From contig NZ_LT629797.1 of the NCBI RefSeq assembly GCF_900106015.1, positions 5,394,001 to 5,458,000 on the forward strand: DNA of 64,000 nucleotides, given 5' to 3'. Below, piece by piece: positions 39,246-48,781 of the stretch (its first letter is position 1; each line of letters opens with the position of its first letter). The notes beneath the pieces are model-generated. The model was not told the origin of the DNA, did no database searches, and was given only the letters and a program-made list of their open reading frames with translations. The translations under genes and the position numbers were made by a program. Origin of the DNA: Pseudomonas sihuiensis. Lineage in GTDB: Bacteria > Pseudomonadota > Gammaproteobacteria > Pseudomonadales > Pseudomonadaceae.

Positions 39246-42200
39246 ATCACTGGCTGCTGGAAGCGATTGCAGAACGGCGTGCACAAGCGCTGCGTGATGC
39301 TGACCGGGTGCAGTTCTACCGTGAAATGACGCCGCAAGAGCCTGATTTAGATGCTCAGACCATTCATGAGGTAGTGGCTGCGCTGGAACTGGCCGTGCTG
39401 GATATGGAACTGGACCGCTTTGGGGATGAGAAGGATCGCCAGGCGGTACTGCACAGTGCAGCAGCAGATGCTTTCCGACTTTTGCGGGTACTGCCCTTAC
39501 CTGAAACTCCGATGGCAGCGGCTACGCACATGCTGCGGGCATCCATATTGGCGGTGATTGGTGACCGGGGAGCAGATGCTGCGCGCTGGCTCCGTGCGCT
39601 TGATGATAAAAAAGCTTGGCCCGTGCTACCCCTGAACTCGTCAGATTGGGGGGAGCGCTGTCGTGCCACTCTTACCGATGTATGGTTGCGCCTGGTTCGC
39701 AAGCAAGGCTGGAACGACCGTGACACCGTACTTGAGCGGGTGGCTGCTCTGCGCACCAGCCAGCAGGAGTTTGAGCGAGAGTACCTGGGGTCTTTCGATC
39801 CGCTGCAAGCAAAGCGCTCGGCGCTAGAGCTTATCGCCATCTACCATTTGGCCAAAGCAGCTGACGTGCTAGCCCACTTCATCACCGATGGCGTGGTGGA
39901 GGATAGTTTTCAGATTCAGCCGATGCTGGACTCGCACTTTGACCGTGCCATTGCGGCCTGTGATACCGCTCAGTTGCTTGAGCTGGGGCCGCTAACGCGT
40001 CTGTTGGCAAGGGCAGCCGCTCAGATGGAGGCGAATTCGCTGTGGACGGTCACTCGTGCGGTGAACTCAAGGGTGACGAAATTTGTGCGCGAGTTGGTCA
40101 GTCGTGGCCGTGGTGATCGTGCCCTGTTCGATGTGCTGCCACCTCAGCGCCGCACGCTTGCTGAGCGGGGCTTGCTGGGATCTAGCCGCCGTGCCGTGGT
40201 GGTTAGTCTGCCGACTTCCAGTGGTAAGACGCTGATTGCCCAGTTTCGCATGCTGCAGGCGCTGAATCAGTTTGATGACCGCAAGGGGTGGGTTGCTTAT
40301 CTTGCACCCAGTCGGGCACTGGTGAATCAGGTTACGCGACAGCTACGGCGCGATTTCCAGCCGCTAGGCGTGGTAGTGGAGCGGGTCAGTCCAGCTATGG
40401 AGGTCAACGGCATCGAGGCGGGGGTGTTGGCCGAGCAACAGAGTGATGCTCAGTTTCGTGTTCTTGTAGCCACGCCCGAAAAGTTCGATTTGATGCTACG
40501 CCAGGGGTGGGAGGAAAAAATTGGTCGTCCGCTCACACTAGTTGTGGTGGATGAAGCTCACACGATTCAGGACAGTGAGCGCGGACTGCGGCTTGAGTTG
40601 CTGCTAGCAACTATTAACCGTGAGTGCCGCGAGGCGCAGTTCCTACTGTTGACGCCTTTCATCCAGAACGCCCGGGAAGTTGCGCGCTGGTTGGGTGGTC
40701 TGAACTCTGAAGACATAAGCCTTGGGGTGGACTGGCAGCCGAATGACAGGGCTATCGGTATTGTCAGCGCGGTAGATGCGGGTGCCAAGAAGGGGCGAAG
40801 TCGCGATTATCAGGTGAACTTCGAGACAGTTCACACTTCTCGACCCAGTATTATCCTGGATGACGTGTTCCCTCTGGGCAGAGAACAGAGCCTGGCTACC
40901 TCGCTGACGGAGGTCAAGGCTGTGGGTACGCTAGCTGCGATCGCTGCGCGCAAGCTGGCTGCCCGTGGGCCGGTTATTGCCATGCACAACACTCCGGATA
41001 ATGTCTGGAGATTGGCACATAAGCTGAAGTCTGGACGAAGCATAGAACTGTCGGCTGATTTGCGGTTTGTGCAGGACTATGTGGCGGCAGAGATGGGCGA
41101 GCAGTTCCCGTTGGTGGATTTGTTGTCCCATCGTGTGGGGGTGCACCATGGCGGGCTGCCGGAAGAAGTCCGGATGCTGATGGAGTGGCTGTTCGAGAAA
41201 GGTCATCTGGATGTCCTGGCAGCCACTACTACCCTTGCCCAGGGGGTGAACTTTCCTGTGAGCGGTGTGGTGATGGCGTCTACTCATTACCCGCAAGGAA
41301 AGAGCTCTGTTCCCATGCCGCCGGAGGACTTCTGGAATATTGCTGGTCGGGCGGGGCGTGTTTCTCAAGGGCAGTTGGGTGTGGTCGCGCTGGTGGCCAA
41401 AGACGCAGCTGACGTGGAAAAACGTCGTGACTTCATCAACCGCAACACCGGAGATCTGAACTCCGCACTGATTCAGTTGGCTCAAGCTGCAGCCGGTGAA
41501 CTGACTGACCTTGGATTGATTGTTTACCACCATCCCGAGTGGTCTAGCTTTCTGCAGTATCTAGCCCATACCTACCGCCAGATGGGGCAGCCGTCCAACT
41601 TTGCCGATCAGATCGAGCAGGTCTTGCGTGGCACCTTCGGCTTTGAACGGCTTCGCACGTCAAACAGTCAGCTTGCTCGCAGTTTGCTTACAGGTATCCG
41701 CAGTTACGTTTCTTACATGGCTAGCCCTGCACAACCGCTAGGGCTGGTAGACAGTACGGGCTTCTCGCTGCAGAGCATCAAAACGGTCATGACCCATCGC
41801 GGTAACATCGGGCCAGATTCATGGGATCGGGACAGGCTGTTCAAGGCTGGTGACGGCACTCTGCAGACCATGATGGGGGTGCTGCTCCGTGTGCCGGAGT
41901 TGCGCGATAACCTGAAGGCAGTTTTAGGTGGAAAAACGCCAGATGGCGACAAACTTGCGCTCATTTTGAAGGACTGGGTGAATGGTGAAGAGCTGGTCAC
42001 CATTGCCGAGCGGCACTTCAGCCAGGAAGGCACGGATACAGTTACTGCCTTGACCAAGTGCGGTCAGAACCTCTTCGGTAAGCTGGCTCATACCTCTTCT
42101 TGGGGGTTGAATGCACTGCTTGCTATTACAGGATCAGAGCTTGAAGACGGCGAGCGTAGCCTATTAGCCAATCTACCCTCGCAGGTGTATTACGGTGTAT

Positions 42201-42412
42201 CGACAGATGAAGCAGTTTCGCTGCGCCTTCTAGGTGTACCTCGCCGAGCCGCACCAGCTTTGGCTCGGGCGATGCAATTGAAACCAGGTGACTCCTTGCC
42301 TTTGATCCGGCAACGCCTTGAGGCCTTGCCGGAACAGGGGTGGAGTGCTGCACTGGGCGCTGATGGACAGGTTTATCGCAAAGCTTGGCTGATCATGGAC
42401 GGAGTGGAGTAG
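39242..42412 (+). CDS. Ski2-like DEAH helicase, Hachiman HamB-like candidate
   Basis: This 1056-residue superfamily 2 helicase has all core motifs: motif I SLPTSSGKTLIAQ near residue 321, motif Ia LAPSRALVNQ, motif II VVVDEAHT near 434-441, then VHHGGLPEEVRMLMEWL, motif V ATTTLAQGVNFPVSGVVMAS and motif VI NIAGRAGRVSQGQ near 698. A 300-residue N-terminal helical region and a 330-residue C-terminal region flank the core. The start at 39242 overlaps the nuclease gene by ATGA; 39233 is an alternative. The linked nuclease and the position beside an island integrase indicate an anti-phage defence pair. It ends in TAG 57 bp before the integrase gene (opposite strand). Confidence 0.75.
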   Translation: MNHWLLEAIAERRAQALRDADRVQFYREMTPQEPDLDAQTIHEVVAALELAVLDMELDRFGDEKDRQAVLHSAAADAFRLLRVLPLPETPMAAATHMLRASILAVIGDRGADAARWLRALDDKKAWPVLPLNSSDWGERCRATLTDVWLRLVRKQGWNDRDTVLERVAALRTSQQEFEREYLGSFDPLQAKRSALELIAIYHLAKAADVLAHFITDGVVEDSFQIQPMLDSHFDRAIAACDTAQLLELGPLTRLLARAAAQMEANSLWTVTRAVNSRVTKFVRELVSRGRGDRALFDVLPPQRRTLAERGLLGSSRRAVVVSLPTSSGKTLIAQFRMLQALNQFDDRKGWVAYLAPSRALVNQVTRQLRRDFQPLGVVVERVSPAMEVNGIEAGVLAEQQSDAQFRVLVATPEKFDLMLRQGWEEKIGRPLTLVVVDEAHTIQDSERGLRLELLLATINRECREAQFLLLTPFIQNAREVARWLGGLNSEDISLGVDWQPNDRAIGIVSAVDAGAKKGRSRDYQVNFETVHTSRPSIILDDVFPLGREQSLATSLTEVKAVGTLAAIAARKLAARGPVIAMHNTPDNVWRLAHKLKSGRSIELSADLRFVQDYVAAEMGEQFPLVDLLSHRVGVHHGGLPEEVRMLMEWLFEKGHLDVLAATTTLAQGVNFPVSGVVMASTHYPQGKSSVPMPPEDFWNIAGRAGRVSQGQLGVVALVAKDAADVEKRRDFINRNTGDLNSALIQLAQAAAGELTDLGLIVYHHPEWSSFLQYLAHTYRQMGQPSNFADQIEQVLRGTFGFERLRTSNSQLARSLLTGIRSYVSYMASPAQPLGLVDSTGFSLQSIKTVMTHRGNIGPDSWDRDRLFKAGDGTLQTMMGVLLRVPELRDNLKAVLGGKTPDGDKLALILKDWVNGEELVTIAERHFSQEGTDTVTALTKCGQNLFGKLAHTSSWGLNALLAITGSELEDGERSLLANLPSQVYYGVSTDEAVSLRLLGVPRRAAPALARAMQLKPGDSLPLIRQRLEALPEQGWSAALGADGQVYRKAWLIMDGVE

Positions 42413-42469
42413 GCGAGGGCTCGAAAACAACCATCGATCTTCGAAAATCAGCTGATAATTTCTGGCTGC

Positions 42470-43729
42470 TTAGCGGCGTATTGGAATGATTTTTCGATCA
42501 CCAAGTTGATTGATAGCTGCAGCCGAAAGATTGCCGGTAGCAGCCTTTTGAATATGCTCACTCCACCAAGCCATCATAGGGCGCCTGCGATCGATATAGT
42601 CCGCACGGTTGTAGGCACTGCGCACTTCGTCCTTATCCACATGCGCCAGCGCTACTTCGATCAGCTCAGGCTCCCAGCCGTGCTCGTTGAGCGTTGTACT
42701 GGCCATTGATCGCATTCCGTGGCTTACCAAGCGTCCCTCAAAGCCCATGCGTTTCAAGGCCATGTTGGCTGTTTGGCTATTGCAGTGAGTACGCGGATTG
42801 CGGTCAGCAGGGAACACGTATTCACGGTGCCCGCTGTAGGGTTTGATTGCTTCCAGAATGGCCAATGCTTGATCTGTAAGCGGCACCGTATGCGGGCGAC
42901 GTTTCTTCATGCGTTCAGCCGGGATCGTCCAGATCCTTTTCTCGAAGTCGATATCGGCCCAGCGGGTAGTGGCAGCCTCAACGGGGCGAGTCATCGTGTG
43001 CAGTTGCCACTCGATCAGGCATCGAGTGGTTCTTTTTATGCTGGCGTTCGCGATTGCAACCATGAGCTCTTTGAGCTCATCGGGATGTAAGGCCGGCATG
43101 TTCTTTTTCTTCGGCTTCTTGAACACGCTACCAATCCCGGTAAGTGGGTTGGCGGGTATCAGGCCTGAGTTGACCCCGTAGGTCATGATTTCGTTGAGTC
43201 GCTGCGTAAGGCGTTTGACGGTTTCCAGGCTGCCTTTAGTTTCGAGCGGCTTGAGAAGGCTGATGACTTTCGGAGCTGTTATGGATGCGATCGGCGTAAC
43301 GCCCAAGTCGGGGAAGACGTGCAACGTAAGCGAGCGCCAAATGTCTTCAGCGTAGGCGGGGGTTACTGCATCTTTCTTGAGTTCATACCAGGACGTCGCT
43401 ACGTTCTGCAGCGTGTGCTCGGTTGCGGCCTTTTTGGCCTGTCGATCTGCGTCGCGTCTCTCTTTGGGATCAATGCCCTGTGCTACGAGCTCACGCGCTT
43501 CAATGGTCAGTTTGCGGGCTTGAGCAAGGCTTACTTCCGGGAAGGTGCCAAGCCCCATATTCAGTCGCTTCTTGGTGATGGGGTGGATGTAGTTGAAATT
43601 CCACAATCTCGATCCATTGATTCTCACTCGCATCTGAAGGCCGTTGCCGTCAGTCAAGGTGTAGTCCTTTTCTTTGGGCTTTGCTGCTTTGACCTTCAGG
43701 TCTGAAAGGCGCGTTGTTGCGGCACCCAT
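42470..43729 (-). CDS. int: P4-type tyrosine integrase with DUF4102 arm-binding domain
   Basis: This 419-residue integrase recombines an island into the 3' end of a small RNA gene. It has an N-terminal DUF4102 arm-binding domain (LSDLKVKAAKPKEKDYTLTD, residues 6-90), a core-binding SAM-like domain (about 100-190) and the catalytic domain with HTMTRPVEAATTRWADID, VSHGMRSMASTTLNEHG and ALAHVDKDEVRSAYNRADYI. It lies 185 bp from the tmRNA 3' end and points away from it, the standard layout of tmRNA-targeting islands. Inverted and direct copies of TTGGAATACA just upstream are likely regulatory or arm sites. Confidence 0.93.
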   Translation of the reverse strand: MGAATTRLSDLKVKAAKPKEKDYTLTDGNGLQMRVRINGSRLWNFNYIHPITKKRLNMGLGTFPEVSLAQARKLTIEARELVAQGIDPKERRDADRQAKKAATEHTLQNVATSWYELKKDAVTPAYAEDIWRSLTLHVFPDLGVTPIASITAPKVISLLKPLETKGSLETVKRLTQRLNEIMTYGVNSGLIPANPLTGIGSVFKKPKKKNMPALHPDELKELMVAIANASIKRTTRCLIEWQLHTMTRPVEAATTRWADIDFEKRIWTIPAERMKKRRPHTVPLTDQALAILEAIKPYSGHREYVFPADRNPRTHCNSQTANMALKRMGFEGRLVSHGMRSMASTTLNEHGWEPELIEVALAHVDKDEVRSAYNRADYIDRRRPMMAWWSEHIQKAATGNLSAAAINQLGDRKIIPIRR

Positions 43730-43750
43730 GGTGTACTCCAGTGCGATTTG

Positions 43751-43800
43751 TGTATTCCAAAAAATACTGGCTTAGGGCTTGGAATACAATTTGGAATACA
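43751..43800. repeat. Triple TTGGAATACA repeats upstream of the integrase
   Basis: TGTATTCCAA at 43751-43760 and TTGGAATACA at 43779-43788 and 43791-43800 form one inverted and one direct pair in the 20-75 bp upstream of int. They may be operator sites controlling int or arm-type recombinase sites. They lie between int and the tmRNA attachment site. Confidence 0.6.
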
Positions 43801-43874
43801 CGAAGGCATGGATGCAGTCAGACGTCTTTGTACGTCTATGACGCTGAAGGTCCCGTATTTGCTGGGTTTCAGAC

Positions 43875-43902
43875 ACAAAAAAAGACGTCCGTGGACGTCT
43901 TT
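43875..43902 (-). terminator. Intrinsic terminator after ssrA
   Basis: On the minus strand AAAGACGTCC / GGACGTCTTT (10 bp, 2-nt loop) followed by TTTTTTT lies 12 bp past the tmRNA 3' end. It ends tmRNA transcription before the integrase region. Confidence 0.85.
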
Positions 43903-43913
43903 AGATGTTGTAA

Positions 43914-44305
43914 TGGTGGAGCCGGGGGGATTTGAACCCCCGTCCGCCAGTTCTCCACTGTCGGTACTACATGCTTAGCCGTGTCTATTGAGTTAACCCT
44001 CAGCCGCCCGACGGGCAGGGTGCATTGGGCGAGTTGTGTAAGTTTTAGCCACTTCGTCCACAACGTACTACGCGGCGATCCTGTTCTGCATGACAATCAC
44101 TTCAGGTTTACAGGCATCCCCTAGTGATCGCTGGAGCCGAAGCTACCAGAAGGACTAGTCGCGCCGCTTACGCAGCGAGAGCGTAGCCCTCGTAGTTTTC
44201 GTCATTGGCAACTATAGAAAGTTGCAACAGTTGATTTACGACTTCTGTTACCAAGTCGGCATGCACCTCGAGCTTCGCTACCGGCGTCGAATCCTAATCG
44301 GCCCC
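43914..44305 (-). ncRNA. ssrA: Transfer-messenger RNA (tmRNA)
   Basis: tmRNA with SmpB rescues stalled ribosomes and tags the incomplete protein for degradation. On the minus strand the RNA begins GGGGCCGATTAGGATTCGAC and ends with a T-arm (GGGGGTTCAAATCCCCC) and GGCTCCACCA, whose acceptor pairs with the 5' end. The tag frame (44168-44209, minus) encodes ANDENYEGYALAA followed by TAA; it resembles the usual AANDENYALAA tag with a three-residue insertion. The 3' end is the attachment site used by the neighbouring P4-type integrase. Length is 392 nt. Confidence 0.97.
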
Positions 44306-44433
44306 AAAACTTTTCGGTTACAGATAGGACGTCAAGTGTACGGCAAAGGTTCCTCAGCGTCGACTGCGGATTCCATCGCGGGAAGCTATGATGGCGCCTC
44401 GCATCTGCCTGCGTCCTCTGCAAAGGAGCTGTA

Positions 44434-47349
44434 ATGCCGAGTTCTAGCCGCTACCCTCTACGTCAGTGGATCTGGCGAGCGTTCGTGCAAAGCGCGCTGA
44501 TCCCGCTGATTCTGGTGGAGTCGGTGCTGATCGCGGTGTATCTGTTGAGCAATCAGGCGATTCGTGACGCGCAGATCGAGCATCTGCAGGAAACAGCCGT
44601 GAAAGATCTGGCCAGCGCCGCGTTGCGCGAAGCGCAGATCATCGACGGGCGGCTGCGCTCTATCGAGTCGCTGGTGCAGGTGTACCGCGATGGCGCTCTC
44701 AAAGCGCTGCTCGATACCCGTTTCCAGGCCGATGAGCTTGAGCGCCAACGCCATGCGGTCACTGACAGTGGCGTGTTCTATACCCGCAGCGATGACGGGC
44801 GCGCAGCATCCTTCTATGCCAACAGCACGCCACTTGCTCAGCAGGATCACGCCAAGGTCATGCGCCTGTCGCAACTCGATCCGCTGATGCGTTCGATCCA
44901 GCAGGCCAGCCCGCTGGTAGCGGCGCTGTATTTCAATACCTGGGACAGCTACAACCGCATCTATCCCTGGTTCGATACGCCCGCGCAGTATCCCCACGAC
45001 ATGGTGATACCCGATTACAACTTCTATTACCTCGCCGACGCCAAGCACAATCCCGAACGCAAGGTGATGTGGACCGAGGTTTACCTCGACCCGGCAGGCC
45101 TGGGATGGATGATGTCGGCCATCGCCCCGGTGTATCGCGAGGACTTTCTCGAAGGCGTGGTCGGTCTCGACGTGACCGTGGGCCAGATACTGGGCGAGAT
45201 TGCCGAACTCAACGTGCCTTGGCAGGGCTACGCGATGCTGGTCAGCCATGACCACAACATCATGGCGTTGCCGAAGGCAGGGGAGCTGGATTTCGGTCTG
45301 CGTGAGCTGACCCAGTACTCCTACGAAGAGGCCGTGCGCCGTGAAGTACTCAAGCCCGAGGACTTCAACCTGGCCAAGCGCGAGGGTATGGAGCCATTGC
45401 TTCAGGCGATGAACGAGGGCAATGGCAGCGTGCAGGAAGTGCTGCTCGGCGGCCGCAAGCAGCTGGTGGCCTGGAGCGAAATTCCGCAAACCGGCTGGCG
45501 CTTGCTGTTGGTGGTGGACGAGGAGCAGATCTTCCATGACACCAACCAGTTGGCCGAGCGTTACATGCAGATCGGCTATCTGCTAATTGCCGGCCTGGCG
45601 GCGTTCTATCTGCTGTTCTTCGCCCTGATGTGGCTGCGTTCGCGCAATCTCAGCAAGCAACTTGCCGAGCCCATCGATGGCATCGTCGACATGGCGACCA
45701 GCCTGGGGCAGGGCAAATATTTACCAGCCGTGCCGGACAGTCATATCGCCGAGGTCAGTCGCCTGGCTGACGCCGTGCAGCAGGCCGGCAAGCAACTTAA
45801 GGCCAGCGAGCATGAGCGGCAGGAGGCGCAAAGCATTCTGCAACTGGTGCTGGAGAGTACAACTGAAAGCCTCTGGCAGATCGATACCACAGATCTGACC
45901 ATCGATCTCAGCGAGCGCTTCGTCCGGCGTTTTGGCCTGGGTGCGAATCACCTGACGCTGAGCGAGTTCAACCAGCGCGTACACCCCGATGATCTGGAGC
46001 GTTTGCGTCACCTGCGCAAGCTATTCGCTGACAGTGGCGAAGAGTATTTCGACGCCGAATACCGCTATCTCGATTGCCGCGGCGATTACCTCTGGCTGCT
46101 CAGCCGTGGCAAGGTCCTGGCGCGCGACGCGAGCGGCTGGCCACTGCGTATTGCCGGTACGCACGTCGACATCACTCGGCTCAAACAAGTGCAGGAAGAA
46201 CTGCGTCACGCCAGCCTTGAAGCGCTCGCGGCCAGCCAGGCCAAGAGTCGCTTCCTGTCGAGCATGAGCCACGAACTACGCACGCCGCTCAACGCCATCC
46301 ATGGCTTCGCTCAGTTGATCGAGATGGAGGCGCAGGACAAGCAGGACGCCATGTTGGAGACCGATTACGCGCGTGAGATCGTCAGCGCCAGCCGCCATCT
46401 CACTTCATTGGTCGACGACATTCTCGATCTGTCGAGCATCGAGAGCCGGCGTCAGCAGTTGCAGTTCCAGGCAATCGAAATCGGCGCGCTACTCAGCGGT
46501 TGTGCCGAGCTGGTGCAGCCCGAAGTGCAGCAGAAACAGTTGCAATTGCAGGTGATGGAGGCAGCCAATCCGCCCTTGTTCGTACAGGGCGACCCGCGCC
46601 GGGTACGGCAGATTCTGCTCAACCTGCTGTCCAATGCGATCAAGTACAACAGCCCGCGCGGCATGATCCGCATGGGCTACGAGGTGCGTGCCGACTGTGT
46701 GCGGTTGTGGGTTGACGACACTGGACCGGGTCTTTCCAGCGAGCAGCAGGCGCAGCTGTTCCAGCCGTTTCAGCGTCTCGGCCGGGAAAGCTCGAATATT
46801 CCCGGTACCGGCATCGGGCTGGTGCTCTGCCGCGAGCTGGCCACGTTGATGGAAGGCGAAATCGGCGTGCGTAGCGAGCCTGGTGTCGGTAGTCGTTTCT
46901 GGCTCGACATCCCCAGTGCGGCCAGCCCTGATGTGTTCGGCGACGAGACTGCCGAGGTGCCGGCGCAGGCCGTGAAAAGTCTGGTGCAGGTGCTGTGCGT
47001 GGAGGATCATCCCGCCTGCATGAAGATCCTGCAGGCATCGTTGCGTGAGTTTGCCGAGGTCAGGGGCGTGAGTTCATGCCAGCGGGCATTGGCCGAATTG
47101 CAGGAAAGTGAGCCGGCACTGGTGTTGCTGGATATCGACCTGCCTGACGGCAATGGGCTGGATATTCTCGACGCCATGCGCGCTGAGCCGCGTTTGCGTG
47201 ATGTGCCGGTGATGGTGATCAGCGCGGTGGCCGATGCACGGTTGTTCGAGGATGCCAAAGCGCGCGGCGCTTCGGCCTGCCTGAGCAAACCGGTAGATCT
47301 GCAGGAGGTGCGTCAGGTCGCGCTGGGCTTGCTGTACAGCGGTTATTGA
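44434..47349 (+). CDS. Hybrid sensor histidine kinase
   Basis: The 971-residue protein has an N-terminal transmembrane helix (about residues 14-36), a large periplasmic Cache-type sensor domain, a second helix near 378-398, a HAMP-like linker, a PAS domain (about 475-590), a HisKA domain with [20 protein letters not shown] (phosphorylated His near residue 611), an ATPase domain ([27 protein letters not shown]) and a C-terminal receiver with phospho-acceptor Asp900 ([15 protein letters not shown]). It thus starts an internal phosphorelay. No response regulator or Hpt gene is adjacent, so the output partner is unknown. It lies directly next to ssrA on the core side. Confidence 0.9.
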   Translation: MPSSSRYPLRQWIWRAFVQSALIPLILVESVLIAVYLLSNQAIRDAQIEHLQETAVKDLASAALREAQIIDGRLRSIESLVQVYRDGALKALLDTRFQADELERQRHAVTDSGVFYTRSDDGRAASFYANSTPLAQQDHAKVMRLSQLDPLMRSIQQASPLVAALYFNTWDSYNRIYPWFDTPAQYPHDMVIPDYNFYYLADAKHNPERKVMWTEVYLDPAGLGWMMSAIAPVYREDFLEGVVGLDVTVGQILGEIAELNVPWQGYAMLVSHDHNIMALPKAGELDFGLRELTQYSYEEAVRREVLKPEDFNLAKREGMEPLLQAMNEGNGSVQEVLLGGRKQLVAWSEIPQTGWRLLLVVDEEQIFHDTNQLAERYMQIGYLLIAGLAAFYLLFFALMWLRSRNLSKQLAEPIDGIVDMATSLGQGKYLPAVPDSHIAEVSRLADAVQQAGKQLKASEHERQEAQSILQLVLESTTESLWQIDTTDLTIDLSERFVRRFGLGANHLTLSEFNQRVHPDDLERLRHLRKLFADSGEEYFDAEYRYLDCRGDYLWLLSRGKVLARDASGWPLRIAGTHVDITRLKQVQEELRHASLEALAASQAKSRFLSSMSHELRTPLNAIHGFAQLIEMEAQDKQDAMLETDYAREIVSASRHLTSLVDDILDLSSIESRRQQLQFQAIEIGALLSGCAELVQPEVQQKQLQLQVMEAANPPLFVQGDPRRVRQILLNLLSNAIKYNSPRGMIRMGYEVRADCVRLWVDDTGPGLSSEQQAQLFQPFQRLGRESSNIPGTGIGLVLCRELATLMEGEIGVRSEPGVGSRFWLDIPSAASPDVFGDETAEVPAQAVKSLVQVLCVEDHPACMKILQASLREFAEVRGVSSCQRALAELQESEPALVLLDIDLPDGNGLDILDAMRAEPRLRDVPVMVISAVADARLFEDAKARGASACLSKPVDLQEVRQVALGLLYSGY

Positions 47350-47365
47350 GCAAGCCCAGCGTGAT

Positions 47366-47611
47366 TCATTCGCTGGCGGCCAGCAGGTCGAGGGCTTCGC
47401 CCAGCACCTTGACCGACTCGACATGATCACCGGCCTTGTGCAGGGCTTCACCTTCGGCGCGCAGCTCCTGCACCTTGGCCAGCACCTCTGGGTCGGCAGG
47501 CGGATCGCTTTGCAACAATGCATCGATCTTGGCCATATCCTGCGGGCAATGCATGGCCCACAGTGGCAGGCTGATCAGGGTTGCGGCGAGAAACATGAGC
47601 GTGCGACGCAT
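47366..47611 (-). CDS. Small secreted protein, unknown
   Basis: The 81-residue protein has a signal peptide MRRTLMFLAATLISLPLWA and a helical mature part with one cysteine (MHCPQDMAKIDALLQ) and helix-rich repeats ending LGEALDLLAASE. The pattern is like small periplasmic or TPR-related proteins of Pseudomonas, but no family is certain. It is convergent with the hybrid kinase (16-bp gap) and lies 73 bp upstream of... the end of rtcA on the same strand, outside the likely rtc transcript because of its distance and own signal peptide start. Confidence 0.55.
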   Translation of the reverse strand: MRRTLMFLAATLISLPLWAMHCPQDMAKIDALLQSDPPADPEVLAKVQELRAEGEALHKAGDHVESVKVLGEALDLLAASE

Positions 47612-47683
47612 GATGACTCTCCTGAAACGGGTTAGGGGAATCTCAGTATAGGAGAGCTCAGAGCCATCGGCGCCTGGCGGGTT

Positions 47684-48709
47684 TCAGCGACGCCGAAGCT
47701 CCACCTGCAGGGCGTGTTCATCGGTCTGAGTGCAGATGATGGCTACATTCAGGAAGTGCTGGATTACCTGCATGTTGCTGCTCAGATGCTCGCTCATGTG
47801 CGTTGTGCTGAAGCTGCCGCCGCCAGCCATGGCCAGTGGCAGCAGCAACTGATCGGCCAGGTGCTCGGCCACGGCGGCGCCGCTGTGCAGCCATTGCCGC
47901 GCTTGACCCACGGCCCGGTCAGCGACCTGCTCGGCGCGCACGCTGCTTTGGCCGACGCTGCTGAACACCTCGGTAAGGTGCTCGCAGGCGATTTCCAGCA
48001 GCAACACGTTGCCTGGGCCGATCTGCTTGTCCAGCCAGATGCCTTTCAGTGCCTGTTCCGGCCACTTCAGGCGCTTGCCGACACGCGCCAGTTCGCGCTC
48101 GGCCACATGGCCTGGCACGTCCGCCACTATGGCGGTTGCCAGCTGATGGTGAACGGCGCCGGGCGCCTTCAGGTGCAGCGGGCTTAGCACCGACGGTGCG
48201 ACCTGCAGGGCGATTGCGCCGCCACCAGCCGGTGCGAAGCCATGGCGCAGCAGTTCGATCTCCACCTGTGCGCCCATGCGCCGGAGCAGCGGCAGCCAGG
48301 CCCGCTCGAGAAACTCGAAGGGTGGCGCCAGCGGGTTGTGCGTACCGCCGCTGATGTGCACCCGGCTGGGCTGGTCGGCTTGCAGCAGGGCGGGTAGCAG
48401 TGTCTGCATCACCAGGCTGCAGCTACCAGCGGTGCCGATGGCGAAGTCATAGTCGCCGCCCTAGATCGCGCCGGGCGCAAAGCTCAGACTCTGCGAGCCG
48501 AGCTGCGCGCCTTCCACGCGGGCCGAGCTGATCTGCGCGGCCGCTGTTACAGCCGTGAGATGCTGACGTAGCAGGCCGGGGCGGCTGCGCTTGGCGCGGA
48601 TGTTGTGAATGCGAAACGGCTTGCCGGTGATCATCGACAGGCTCAGCGCGCTGCGCAGTATCTGGCCGCCGCCGATGGCGCCGTCCAGCTCGATAAGGTC
48701 CTTGTTCAT
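47684..48709 (-). pseudogene. rtcA: RNA 3'-terminal phosphate cyclase RtcA, interrupted by one amber codon
   Basis: RtcA converts RNA 3'-phosphates to 2',3'-cyclic phosphates using ATP. The 341-codon frame is complete and colinear with E. coli RtcA, including [57 protein letters not shown] and the catalytic-His segment EHLADQLLLPLA. The only fault is TAG at 48461-48463 (codon 83), where relatives read PG-V-R-GGDY and this gene reads PGAI, stop, GGDY. The stop would remove three quarters of the enzyme. It is the last gene of the rtc operon. A sequencing error, a very recent mutation or amber readthrough are all possible. Confidence 0.9.
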
Positions 48710-48781
48710 CTGTAATCCTTGGTGATCGTTGCCACACTATCCGCACGGTGGATATCGGATCGGCTGCGAACTGTACTCGGC

